This document shows positions 1 through 11,300 of a stretch of 64,000 nt of DNA, in pieces (position 1 is the first letter of the stretch; each line of letters opens with the position of its first letter). The position numbers and the translations under genes are program-made. The stretch is from Amoeboaphelidium protococcarum (lineage: Eukaryota; Aphelidiomycota; Aphelidea): assembly GCA_023515745.1 (NCBI GenBank), contig JALECJ010000256.1, forward strand, positions 434,001 through 498,000, read 5' to 3'. Under the pieces are notes generated by a model. That model was not told the DNA's origin and made no database searches. It saw only the letters and a list, made by a program, of their open reading frames with translations.

Positions 1-1499
1 CATTGTACAAATCCAACCCGGTCGTGTTCTTCCCATCATAGTGAGCCGCACGAAGCTAAGACACCAAATCACTACTATCGTATCCAGCATTATCAGCCAG
101 GATAATAGGCAATTGACGCAGTGCACGAGAGAAGGCTTCAACAGCCAGTGCCTTCTTACCCGGAGTCTTGGCAGCCAGTTCATCCACAGCCTTGGACATG
201 AGCATCTCTGAACATCCACCACCCAGAACGGTTGCAGTTTCCTTCACAGTCTACGAAAGGACACACAGAGCATCATGTAGGGAGCGTTCTGCTTCATCAA
301 GTAACTGATTAGTAGCTCCGCGCAACACCACAGTACATGCCTCACCAGCCTTGACACCAGAGAACTTGATCATCTTCTCCTCACCAATCATAACTTCTTC
401 AATGAGAGCACATTCTCCCAGCTTGACCAACTCTGGATGATCAAATGTGGATGTAATCTCACCACCACTCACCAGAGCCAGTCTCTCGACTCCATCGAAA
501 TCAGCGTGTTCAATAGCCATTATACCAGCATCTGCTAATAACTGCTCAGGATAATTATAGATCAACTGTCTATTGACAAAACAATTAATACCATGCTTCT
601 TGATTCTCTCCACCTTCTCCTTCATCTTGTCACGTTCAGCACGCTCCAAATCTGCCAGCTTGGCAGTGGAATCCACCTTGACACGAGCACCAAAGATCTT
701 GATCTTATCAGTGTCCATAGGGGTGTTGGCCACCAAGATTTTGGCATTCTTGATCATCTTTGGAGAGTTGGTGGATATCTTCTTATTCAGAATGAAGCCC
801 TCATCCAGGAACGAGTCAGATAATCTTCCACCCACCTTCTTTATGATCTGAATATGCTCCAAGCTGGTGGATCCCTTCAAGCGTAACACTGCATCAACAG
901 CCAGTTTAGCAAAAAACTCCTTATCCTGAGACAGTACTTTAGAACTCAGCGTGGTTCTGGCAATGTTCATCAAGTCGGTCCTGAACGCGTCTGGATTCTT
1001 CGAGTTGTCAACAGCAGAGCTCTATAATGCCTGAAATGCAGCTGAACTAGCCAGTCTGTATCCTTCCACAATAACTTGAGGATGAACGCGCTAATTAATC
1101 AACTTTTCAGCTTCTTTCAGCAGCTCAGATGCCAGAACAGTGACACTGGTTGTACCATCACCCACTTCATCGTCCTGCACTTTGGAGATGTTGACTAGTA
1201 CTTTCGCTGCTGCATTGTCCAGATAAATAGACTTCAAGATTGTTGCACCATCATTGGTAACCATAATCTCTCCCTTGCTAGATTAAATAATCTTGTCCAT
1301 ACCCTTAGGACCGAGCGTGCTCTTCACCAAATCACCAACTGCAATGGCGCCCACAAACATGGCTAGACGCGCATTCTCAGCCTTCTCCTCACCGGCTCCA
1401 TCAGCAAAAACTTGCACAGGCGCTAAACTCTACACGCTTGCTTTTAAATCGTTAAATGCATTGCTCTAACATAATTTATATTAAAATTTGACTTACCAT
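1..1499 (-). CDS. CCT2: T-complex protein 1 subunit beta (CCT2), C-terminus cut by window edge
   Basis: Subunit of the cytosolic CCT/TRiC chaperonin that folds actin and tubulin. The translation follows CCT-beta almost colinearly: [18 protein letters not shown] near the N-terminus, [23 protein letters not shown] and DNAGYDS. In-frame TAG/TAA codons fall on conserved Gln positions (ALCVLSQTVKET, DLVSQLRAAH), which is the clearest evidence for the code change. Coding parts are complement(1..1429) and complement(1497..1499). The first coding exon is only the ATG, followed by a 67-nt intron (1430-1496, GTAAGT...GTGTAG); the second exon opens with Ser-Leu-Ala-Pro. About 60 C-terminal residues lie beyond base 1. 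Confidence 0.95.
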
Positions 1500-1793
1500 T
1501 GCTCAACGCGATGTTTTTACAATGTTAATAGTAACAAAGGATTACAAAGCGATGGGAACTGATGAAGTTGAATAGAATTGTTAAGAACGGTCCGTTGAAA
1601 TGGAGAGGCGGCGATCGGGAAAGAACAAAACCACAAAGGCGCGTCCGACAGGGAGCTCCTCTTAATAAAAAGACTATAAGGAGCGAAATCTGATATTATC
1701 CAGCCTACTTGATTATTTCAACTTGATCAAAATAAAGATAAATGCGCGTTTCGATAGTGAGTAAAGAATATTCACAATTTCATTGGATAGAAT

Positions 1794-2945
1794 TCATAAT
1801 CTTTGAATAGGAGTAACAGACTGGAGCCATTTCAGAATCTCTGCGTTACCATCTTGATCTGAACATTATGCCTACTGAGTGATAAAAGGATGCTGTAACA
1901 ATTCCATATAACTTGGCCTTTTCTATGGATTCCGATCGAGACACCTGTCGAGAAAGTCTTGACATTGGGGAGAGAATTTAGAGGAATCAAGTGGAGGTGG
2001 CCGTTCATTGACAATGGCACTGAGTTGAGCAAATACCGAATCATACAGTTTAGGTGAGAATGGATAATACCCATTTGCACACTCCCACACTGTCATCCCG
2101 AGTGACCAGACATCAGATGCCACAGAGTACGGTGCCTATGGATCTATACCAGCAATCCGCTCCGGTGCCATATAACTCTGACTGCCAATGTGGGTCTTGG
2201 CCATGGACTGTATCAACTGACCACTAACACCAAAATCGCACAGCTTCACCTGACCGCGCGAGTTCATTAGAACATTTGTAGGCTTCACATCGCGGTGTAT
2301 AACATTCAGCTCATTCTTCAAAAACTGCAATCCCTTAATAATCCTCTATGTTATTAAACTCAACACTGGCTCCTCCATACCTTGACCATACAATCTATCC
2401 AGAGATCCAACATCCATGTACTCAATGCATAAGAACACCGATCCTTCGGCAAAGAATGCCCCATAAAAGTCGACTATATACTCTGACCGAGCTCTGTGCA
2501 ATACATCCAATTCCATCTGAATCTACCTGAATCCAACATCTGAAATCTCTAATCTGATCTACTTCATGGCCATCGTTACATTTGACGGGACATGCAATAC
2601 CTTGCTCACCACCCCATACTATCCTTTGCCAATTTCTTGTTGTACCACCAGCTCACGAAGGTTAATCTTGTACTTTGATGCCATAGAGCCATTCGATTAA
2701 AATTCCACACCTTGCGAATTGATAAGCGTCTTGCCATTAAAAATAAGATTCCCAGCTGGATCTATAAACTTGTTGTAATTCAGCGCTCTATTAACCAGCG
2801 ATGGAACTTGCACTATACTCTGCACTTCTCCAGCTGCATTACTTACAGGCGTTGTATTGTACTACTCCTACTATTACATCTAGTATTATTATTATTATTA
2901 TTGTGACTAGGACAGAGCAGATAGAGTAAGCTATGGTTTCGGCAT
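1794..2945 (-). CDS. MAP kinase kinase, Pbs2/Wis1 (HOG stress pathway) type
   Basis: Dual-specificity MAPKK of 383 aa with no intron. The N-terminal 45 residues are Gln-rich, with a polyQ run written by a TAA repeat at about 2883-2903. Then comes a segment like the Pbs2/Wis1 pre-kinase region ([17 protein letters not shown]) and the kinase domain from about residue 95: glycine loop GKGQYGVV, catalytic [11 protein letters not shown] (CDFGVSGQL), activation loop SMAKT, and YMAPERI. MAMKQIRLE and [12 protein letters not shown] match fungal Pbs2 better than animal MEKs. I chose the ATG at 2943-2945; an internal Met at residue 88 would drop the Q-rich tail. It stops at TGA 1794-1796. The family activates a p38/Hog1-like MAPK in osmotic stress; that role here is inferred from similarity. 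Confidence 0.9.
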
Positions 2946-3852
2946 TTTCCACAGAGACCTGATTACAATTTTAAATATTTAATGATAGAGCTCAATAATT
3001 TAAGCAATAGTATACCAGGTAAGAACCTTGAATATGTGAATGTTAGATGTGGTTGTTTAATGGTGGAACAATAAGAAGAGATAGAAGGAGAAAACAAGAA
3101 ACTAATGGAGAAAGATCGACTGACTGACTGATTGACTGACTGAGAAAAACATTGTCGAATCAACTGAAGGAAGAAGAGAAAGAGACGACGCGTTCTGGAG
3201 GAGAGATCACAATGAATACAATGCACTTATGCAGTCATGCAGTAATAGTTACATTCGTATTGTATTATAATAAGCAATAACTTTATATTCAATCTTCATA
3301 TCCACTAATTGCTTTTCTTTCCCCATCTGGATCTACAATATTTAATATCAAATGAATTAATCAAAGAGTTGCAACTAAAATCTAAGTAAGTTATTACATG
3401 GATAAGTCCTGGGAACGTCATTAAGAGGCTTGTATCCAGCAGCGTGTCGCATTTACGGGTAGATTAACACAATCAGTGGACCTACATACTTATTTACTTA
3501 TTCATAATACATTATTGCAATTAGTTCCATTTCTAGCATATATATTAATAACATTACCAGTAAGGCCGACAACAACAGAGTAACTCCATGCTGGCTTCTG
3601 CGTCCATGAATAAGTCCACAAGTGCTTCAATTACTAGATCATTATTATCACAATCTTTATTCTTTATATTTTGAATTTAAAAGGTTTAAAAGATCTTAAT
3701 ATGAAGTCTATCACTATACGAGAGAAAGAAGTGAAAGAGAACGTTAAAGGAACGACTCGGTAAAAACGAAATCTTCAGAGTTTCTCTCTCTAGAATTGAA
3801 GGAAACTCATTTAGTGATAGAAATAATAGAAATAGAATAGAGTGACTGTAAA
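2946..3852. other. Intergenic, no gene seen
   Basis: 907 bases between the MAPKK and AP-3 delta genes, which start divergently, so both promoters should lie here. AT-rich, with short tandem tetranucleotides (TGAC units around 3118-3142). The 87-codon minus-strand ORF at 2963-3226 is low-complexity and resembles nothing I know. Confidence 0.5.
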
Positions 3853-5772
3853 ATGAAAAATTTGGTAGATTTTATAAAGTAGATGAGATTGTGTAAATCT
3901 TAAGCTGTACTGGAGCGATGTATTGCACTTAATCTGAAAGAGATCCGATCGGAGTTGCAAAGTTCTGATATTGATGAGAAGCACTGTGCGGCATAAAAGC
4001 TGTGTTATATCAATATGCTGGGGTACCAGGTAGATGTTCCCGGTGTTGTTGATATGGTGATTATGGAGCTGATGTCTTAGAGTAAGAATGTAGAATATAA
4101 GCGCGATGGCTATATGCTGGCATCAATGATGGTCTCTTCTGATAGTTCATGCTAGTCATTACTAATTAATCAGGTGCGCAAAGATTTAGCGTCTCCATAC
4201 AGCGTAGAAGTTTGCATGGCACTAGAATATATATCTCAGGTGGCGAATGATGGGTCCGTATCTCATTACCGATCTGTTGTAGTTCGATTGATAGTAAAGG
4301 CACAGAGGCAATAAGATACTATAGTTTTGAGTAAAGCAATATTATCGCTGCATGCAATTGTTAAAGCATGTGGATTGGACAAATAGATTGTCGAATTGAT
4401 GGTGAACATACTTAAAAGCGATTAGGATTAGCGAGTGATAAACTCTGTAGTAACTTTGCTGGGTGATCTTGTATTGAATAAGGCTCTGAGATCAGAAGTA
4501 CTTGTTCTGGCACCTGCTCTATTCAAGCTTCTGATCAGTGTTAAAAACAATTGGCTGCTGATCAAGATTATCAGAATACTTGGATAGCTTGCGTCTGCGG
4601 AACCAAGGTTGTATCCCCGATTACGCGGACCATTACTAAAGATTCTGTAATTTACTTCTGCCCCTTCTGTTATTGATGAATGTGTTGCCGTTCTCTCGAG
4701 AGATGATGAGTTGGGAACTGATAACAAGCGTGAAATTGTTTAAAAGTGTTTGATATTCTTTCGGGTGCATGACGTTAATCTATACCTGGCTGGGCTTAGA
4801 TTGTTAATATAGGTGAGTGCTGTGGATGTGAGCGTTCTCAATGAATGTAAACAGTAGATTATGACTTGCGCGTAATTGCCAGATGAACAAGTCTAAACGT
4901 TGGCTTATCAGTTGATATCTCGATTAATAGATGTTGACAATGTTTAGACAGTTGTTGATAGAATGCTGTAGAATGCAAATGCTGTCGTGGTTAAATAAAT
5001 AATTCAAACCTTATCCTCTAATAAATATGCTCTAGTTACTGACGCGTCATGGTTCTGCAAAGTTCTTCGTTAGTTGATTGATTATAGTCTTATATTAGAC
5101 GGCGAGGATATCTCTACGGAAGTAGACTCTTTATATCATTTTATCATTGGTTATGTTGATCAGTGCAAGAATCTCGGGGATCAGATTGAAGTTTTATAGA
5201 TGGTCTGGATCTCTTTATGCTCTAATCTATCTTCAACCAGGCTTGTATCGTCTAGTTGGAAAGTGATGATGATTGCTGTCTGCATCAAGTATATCGATGT
5301 TTATAGTGACTTTGATCGACTTGTTTCCATATCAATTAATTAAGCAGATTCCATCGAGCTGTGTAAAAGCTATGCTTAGCTATTGATATTCTCGCTTACA
5401 TCCTAAATTCTAAAGTTGGAAGAGAAGACACGCAAAGGTCGCGTAAAGAAGGTTGAGTGAAAATTGAAAGATGTGAATGGAATGGATTACGAGCTTTTGT
5501 TACTCAAAATGATAGCCCAAGATTCATTTACAGCATAGTTATCGTAGATGGATGAAGAATAGATTTACGCGTAAAAAGTTGCTGTTGATAGCGTTGAGGA
5601 TAAGGATGATTAAATTTAGACTTTGAATAAAGAATCTGTCAAGACGTAACTTTTAAGCTTGATAGATGTATCTCCTTTGCAAGATAATCTGCTCCTATCA
5701 AATTAGCATTTGTAAAGTTTAAGCGATAAGTAGAATCAAGTCCGCACTTCTAGTCCCTTCTACTTAAAATGA
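3853..5772 (+). CDS. AP-3 complex subunit delta (in-frame TGA, possible 105-nt intron)
   Basis: Large subunit of the AP-3 clathrin adaptor, which sorts cargo from endosome/Golgi to vacuole or lysosome. The adaptin N-terminal trunk is recognisable: CAAQKLCYINMLGYQVD, KRDGYMLASMM, VCMALEYIS, LAPALFKLLISVKNNW and LLIKIIRILGQLASAEPRL, all typical of AP-3 delta. The frame from ATG 3853 stays open to TGA 5458-5460 (535 aa). It then continues in the same frame to TGA 5770-5772, ending SPFYLK, which resembles the hinge motif NPFYIK of other delta subunits. Either TGA 5458 is the true stop, or it is removed by a 105-nt intron (5443-5547, GTAAAG...TCGTAG, frame-preserving), or it is read through. The ear domain is absent, so the protein is short for the family. 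Confidence 0.85.
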
Positions 5773-5870
5773 TGCATTGAAAAGTAAAGAGAACTAACTT
5801 TATGTTAATATCTGAAAATTTTTAAATTTAACTCAGTTCACTTACTACAGTACGTAATACTACCAACTTA

Positions 5871-6966
5871 TCATTCCTCATCTTCTTCATCCTCATCCTC
5901 AACCTCTTCATCTTCGTCGCCATCTGAAAAGTCAGAGGACCCCCAATCTCCCTCATATTCTTCCAAAATGTCGTCCATTGAAGCTTATAAGTCTTCACTA
6001 GGATCTTCAATCTAATCATAAACTTGCTTGATTTCCTCAACTATGGACTCGAATTCATCCTCATAAAGTTCCAATTTTACTAGCAAAATATCAAACTTTG
6101 TCGTAAGCATCTCTTGCTTAATGGATGGATACTTAAGGAAAATTTCCTCCCAAGTTTGCAACAACGATTATAGCATACTAACTTCTTCTTCCGCATCATC
6201 ATCGCCCATGACCACCAATTGCAGTTTAGCCAGCTGAGATTACACGCGTAACAACTCCATCTACGGCTTTTACTCAGGCTCAGCGCCCTCAAGTCCTTTC
6301 TCTACAATTTTCGCAATCAATTCAATACCATCAGACTCAAAGCTGCAGTCAAATACAATGATAGCAAAGCCGCAAAGCGAGATCAAATTTTAATCCGCCT
6401 TGATATTAGGCAAATCAACCAAATGCGTTAAAAGGGTCATAGTGTCATCTCCGGCGCCATCATCAATGATGAAATCTGTCAAACATTTCAGCACGAAATA
6501 ATCCTGATCACGCTTCTCTTCATCAAGGTCGTCAAGAATATCCTAGACTAGCATGAGATACTCTTCACTTTACTCATGCTCGTCATGGTCTTCGTTGTGA
6601 CGCAGATACTGAGCGAAGGCGAATAGAGATTTAGCACATACGTAGACCACTTGACTATTATCAGAATCAGCATCGTAAAGCTTTCTACTTTCAATCACTG
6701 CAGCTCTGATGCAAAGCTCTTACTGCTCCTAATTACCTTCGCCTACATTATCATAATATCAATATCATTAAATTCGATGTTTGACACGATTAAAAATTAC
6801 TTTCATGCTGCGCGGCAGTGTTAAGAAGTTGTGCGATATCATCGACTGTTATCTAATCATCGTCTGTCTTCCCAGGTATGACCACAGCCTGCTCTAGCTC
6901 AGTAGCCTTGACTTTCTGTTCCTCCACTGCTGTGCGCGCTAATCCTGCTGGTTTCCTCTTGACCAT
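5871..6966 (-). CDS. Acidic protein, possible ETT1/NRO1-like
   Basis: 345 aa from exons complement(6801..6966) and complement(5871..6742), separated by a 58-nt intron (6743-6800, GTAATT...ATGTAG). It begins MVKRKPAGLARTAVEEQK, a basic start like the KRPLGLGK opening of yeast Ett1/Nro1, continues as a helical, leucine-rich body and ends in a long run of Asp/Glu before TGA 5871-5873. Ett1/Nro1 proteins act in translation termination and nuclear import of the Ofd1 hydroxylase. The match rests on the N-terminal motif, length and acidic tail only, so it is tentative. Start chosen as the first ATG upstream of the open frame. Confidence 0.5.
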
Positions 6967-7102
6967 TCTAGTAATAACCTGATATCTGTAGCAATAATTT
7001 ACAATCGCGTTTGATTTGTTTTCACGAGTAAAAGTGGATCACGCTTACTGCCTCGCAGAGTCGTGTTCAGCAGGTGGGCGCAATAAAAGAGGAACGCATA
7101 AC

Positions 7103-7107
7103 AAAAA
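7103..7107 (-). terminator. RNA polymerase III oligo-T terminator of the tRNA gene
   Basis: Five A residues on the plus strand, i.e. TTTTT on the transcribed strand, three bases beyond the 3' end of the tRNA-Met gene. Confidence 0.75.
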
Positions 7108-7109
7108 TT

Positions 7110-7180
7110 GCTTCCTCTGAGAATCGAACTCAGATTTGAAGATTATGAGACTTCTGTCCTAACCCTTAGACGAAGGAAGC
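7110..7180 (-). tRNA. tRNA-Met (anticodon CAT)
   Basis: 71 nt, no intron, folds as a full cloverleaf by eye. Acceptor GCTTCCT pairs with AGGAAGC; the D stem GTCT/GGAC has an 8-nt loop; anticodon stem GAAGT/TCTTC has one T-T mismatch at its base; anticodon loop CTCATAA gives CAT; the T stem CTGAG/CTCAG has loop TTCGATT. The first pair is G-C and the T loop carries TTCGATT, which fits an elongator rather than an initiator. A T5 terminator follows. The Ty3-like element starts 13 bp upstream of its 5' end. Confidence 0.9.
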
Positions 7181-7193
7181 TTTTCTGGATGAA

Positions 7194-7460
7194 TGTTAAC
7201 GTAACACCTGGTCATGAGGCTGATACCACATCTCGGTGCTGAGTGGCGTACTGATCTTCCCACGCCTCATGTCGCTACCGATGTTTCCCACGCCTTGAGT
7301 TATATATGCGGATGTCTGAGTACATCCTTCTTTTTATGATCATCGTGTTAATATAGTTTTTACTTATTTGCACGTTATACTATTTCATCTTGTGTCTGTC
7401 CCTCGAACCTGCTCTGGTGGTTTTCCTATTGTATCTACATATACTTGCTGTAGATTAACA
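7194..7460 (+). repeat. 5' LTR
   Basis: 267 bp beginning TGTTAACGTAACACC and ending GTAGATTAACA. By reading it is identical to the right LTR at 12002-12268. It carries a TATA-like TATATATG at 7301-7308; the presumed transcription start, about 30-40 bases on, falls close to ATCGTGTTAA at 7342-7351. Confidence 0.95.
7301..7351 (+). promoter_or_regulatory. LTR promoter and putative self-primer segment
   Basis: TATATATG at 7301-7308 is followed 41 bases after its start by ATCGTGTTAA (7342-7351). That decamer is the exact reverse complement of 7462-7471, just downstream of the LTR. If transcription begins near 7340, the RNA 5' end could fold onto the primer-binding site, as in Schizosaccharomyces Tf1. 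Confidence 0.6.
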
Positions 7461-7472
7461 CTTAACACGATC
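7461..7472 (+). other. Primer-binding site (complementary to the LTR)
   Basis: CTTAACACGATC directly follows the left LTR. Bases 7462-7471 pair perfectly (10 bp) with LTR bases 7342-7351. It does not match the 3' end of the neighbouring tRNA-Met. Self-priming is inferred from this pairing. Confidence 0.6.
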
Positions 7473-8378
7473 ATGACCGATCCAAGATCCCAAACTCCAG
7501 ATGGAGTGAACGCGGAGATGCTAAGTGTCTTGCACTAATTACAGGCGGAAAATTAAAGTTTGCGTAACACCTTAGTTGCCGGTTCTCGTCCAGAAGTTCC
7601 GAAGCTGAAGCTGGTAATGCCTGACAAATATGCTGGGAATAGGGATTTATACCGTGGATTTGTGAACTAGCTGTCTGTCTTATTTGAGTTACAATCCTAG
7701 ATGTACTCTAATGATAGAGTGAAGATTCTTACTGTTGTGTCCCTGCTGTCTGACAAGGCCTTGAAGTGGGCGAATCCTATGCTGGAGAAGCCAGATCGTT
7801 TTCCCGTACAATTGAGTTCATACGAAGAATTTATGAAGGCCTTTGCTTCCGCCTTTGCTCCGGTGGATATCATTGCTACCGCTGGTGACCGTATTAAGAA
7901 GCTACGTCAGTCAAAAATGTCAGCTTCCTCTTACGCTGCTGAATTCCTTGCTCTTTCTGCAGATTTGGAATGGAACGATGCAGCGCTTATGTTCTAGTTT
8001 AGAGATGGTCTTAATAATGAGGTGAAGAACATGTTGCTGGGCTTCCCGGAACCAGACTCTCTGTCCGAATTGATGGACTTGTCTATTAAGAGTGATTAAA
8101 GACTTTACTTGAGCCGTTCATATCATGGAGCTCCTCGTCAGCCATATCCTCCTGCTGCTGTTCCTTCTGCGGTGCCTGTTGTCGGTGGGAGCAACCCGGA
8201 CGCAATGGAAATTGGCTAAGTCCGCAGAGAGCGCTTGAGTCCAGAAGAAAGAGCTCGTAGATTGGCGAATAATCTTTGTATAGTGTGCGGTGAATCTGGT
8301 CATTGGCGCATGGATTGTCCTATTGCAACTAAAAATCGCTCTCGCGACTCTGCTTCAGCGTAAGGTAAATAAGAATGA
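7473..8378 (+). CDS. gag: Retrotransposon Gag, ends at UGA
   Basis: 301 aa from ATG 7473, twelve bases after the LTR, to TGA 8376-8378. The central part is a retrotransposon capsid-like domain ([19 protein letters not shown], then [15 protein letters not shown]). At about residues 269-282 there is one CCHC zinc knuckle, C-x2-C-x4-H-x4-C ([14 protein letters not shown]), for RNA binding. Several TAA/TAG codons are read as Gln. The frame continues unchanged into protease after the TGA, so Gag-Pol would need readthrough (or removal of the stop by splicing). Confidence 0.9.
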
Positions 8379-11300
8379 CGTTTGGTTAAGTAATCTTTAT
8401 TATCTCTGAATTCTACTTCTACTTCGAAATTTCTTGTTTCAGTACTAGTGTGTATCGGAAGTCAAAGCACCACACTGGAGGCTTTGCTCGATAGTGGAGC
8501 TGATGCTTGCTTTATAGACAAGGAGATGGCCGAGCGACTTAAAATTCCTCTCATTCCACTGAAGTAGTAGATCTTAGTGAAATACGCTGATGGTCTTGAC
8601 TCTCATGCTAATGTCATTAGATTGCAAACTGTTCCGATTTAGTTATAGATTGGAAAGCATATTGAAACTATTCAGTTCCTAGTTACGCCACTATCGTAGC
8701 AGGTTATCATAGGCTATTCCTGGCTGAAACTGCATAATCCGTCAGTTGACTGGCAAGAACAGTCGATCCATTTTTCATCTGAATACTGCACCATCAATTG
8801 CGTTCCGCATCCTTACACCTTTCAGTCCTCCACCAACTCCCCTTCCTGTGATAATTAAGAAGTGAATACTAGTAATGAATCTATTCCTGTCCATGAGAAT
8901 GCCTTGTCCTAGCCTAGTTCAATCTGTGTTGAAATTCCAGCTACGCTTCCCGATATTGCTGTGGTAAAATCTTCGCCAGTTGAGTTTTCTGATAATATGG
9001 ATCTCTCACGCTTGGCAAGTATTGCTAAAGATAAGAGTGCTCAGGCTTTGAGCTCCGCAAACTAAAGTATTTAGTCAGTTACTGTAATAAATGACCTGTA
9101 CTCGTAAATCCGTGATATGTCTGAAGTCCCGCCAAAGTAACCATCAACACCTGTAGAAATTCCTGACCAGCTTTCTGAGTTTGCGGAAGTCTTTGATGAA
9201 AAGCTCGCCAATAAGCTACCTCCTCATCGACCTTATGATTGCACTATTGACCTCAAGATGGATTCGCATCCCTTTTTTGGTAAAGTCTACTCACTGACGA
9301 AGGAAGAGGATGCTGCTCTGAAGGAGTGGTTGCAAATTCATCTCGACAAAGGATTCATAAGACCAAGTAAATCAGCTCATGGAGCACCGTGTTTTTACGT
9401 GAAGAAGCCTGCTTGGACCAAGGATGATAAATTGCGCTTATGCATGGATTACAGAGCCTTAAACAAAGACACCATCAAGAATAGAAATCCTCTTCCATTA
9501 ATTGCAGAAGTTTTTCGCCTTATGTAAAAGGCCAAGTGGTTCACTACATTGGATTTAATCGGTGCTTATTACTTGCTCAGGATGATGGCCGGCCATGAAC
9601 ATAAGACAGCTTTTCGCACAAAGTATGGTTCATATGAGTTTTTGGTGATGCCTTTCGGCTTGGCTAATGCTCCCGCGTAATTCTAAACTTTCATGAATGA
9701 GCTGTTTAAAGAGCAGATTGGTAATTTTGTTGTTGTATTCATTGATGATATTGTTATTTTCTCAGACAATGAGGAAGATCACTGGAAGCATGTCAAGGAA
9801 GTCCTCAAAATTCTTAAGGAAAATTAGTTGTATTGTAATATCTCTAAATGCTAGTTTGCACAGAAAAAGCTGAAGTATCTTGGCTACATACTTTCTGAAG
9901 ATGGAATCTCTATGGACCCACGAAAGGTGGAAGCTGTGTTGAATTGGCCTGTTCCTAAGAATGTTAATGATGTGCAAAAGCTATATGGATTCCTCAACTT
10001 TTACCGTCGACTTATCTACCAGTTTGCAGAGTTGACATCTCCATTTACTAAGTTGTTGAAGAATGACGTACAATTCGATTGGGGCCCAGAGCAGTAACAA
10101 GCGTTTTAGCGTGTGAAAGATGTATTCTCTAATCCTAAGTTTTTAGCTCATCCAGATGAATCTAAGCCATTTATAGTTGAGACTGATTCCTCAGATTATG
10201 CTATTGCAGGAGTACTCTCGTAGTATGATGAAAAGAATGAACTTCGACCAGTGGCTTTCTACTCCCGTCAAATGATTCCCGCCGAGAGAAATTACGAAAT
10301 TTATGACAAGGAGTTACTGGCTATTCACGAATGCTTTAAGGAATGGCGACATTTTTTGCAAGGTGCTGATCATCAAGTCACTGTTCTCACTGATCACAAA
10401 AATCTGCAATACTTCATGACGACTAAGCAGTTAACGCGTAGGCAAGCACGTTGGGCCATATTCTTTTCGGAGTTTGATTTTGTGCTTACGCATCGTCCTG
10501 GTAGTTTAAATGGAAAAGCCGACTTACTTTCAAGAAGATCTGACTACTTCATCCAAGAGGACAAAGCGAATTTCCTGAGATTACTGGATCCATCGAAGGT
10601 GGTGCATTCTAATTCTCTGTGTGTATTTTCTTCTGATGTTCAGGCTAATGAACTGGAGAGTAATGATCTGGAGTGGCCAGAATATGTTTTGCGTTGGCTA
10701 TAGACTGGGAACTGGTATGAAGAAATGACTTAAGCACAACTGACTTAATGTCAATCTGAAAGTGGAAATTTCTCGATTGATGATGATGGCAACCTCGTTC
10801 GCGTATTAAATGATGGTAAGTCGAAGCGCCGGTATTTGAAATCCTCTGAACGATGCGACTAACTAGTAAGACTTCATGATAGTCTGGGACATCTAAAGTT
10901 CGACTCTGTTATAGATCTTATTGAACTTCGATACTGGTGGCCAACCTTGCGTCAAGATGTCAAAGAACACATAGCACGGTGCTAATTTTGTTAACTCGCT
11001 AAGTCCAAGAGTAAAAATGGAATTGATACTCCTGTCCGGCCTATTCCGCCCGCTGCACTGCCTTTTGAACGTTGGGGAATTGATTTTGTGTAGGACCTAG
11101 CGCTTACAAAGTCTGGAAACAGACACATTGTCACTGCAATAGATTATGCCACTAGATGGGTTGTGGCTAAAGCAGTTCCTAATCGAGATGCTGCTACAGT
11201 GGCTAATTTCATCTATGAAGAGATTGTTACCAATTATGGTTCTCCTATAGAAATATTGTCGGATCGCGCTAAGTCTTTTTTGGATGAAGGTGTCTAATAT

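Noticed and set aside
573-851. Plus-strand ORFs antisense to CCT2 and similar shadows elsewhere
   Set aside because: They mirror strongly conserved genes on the other strand and carry no independent motifs.
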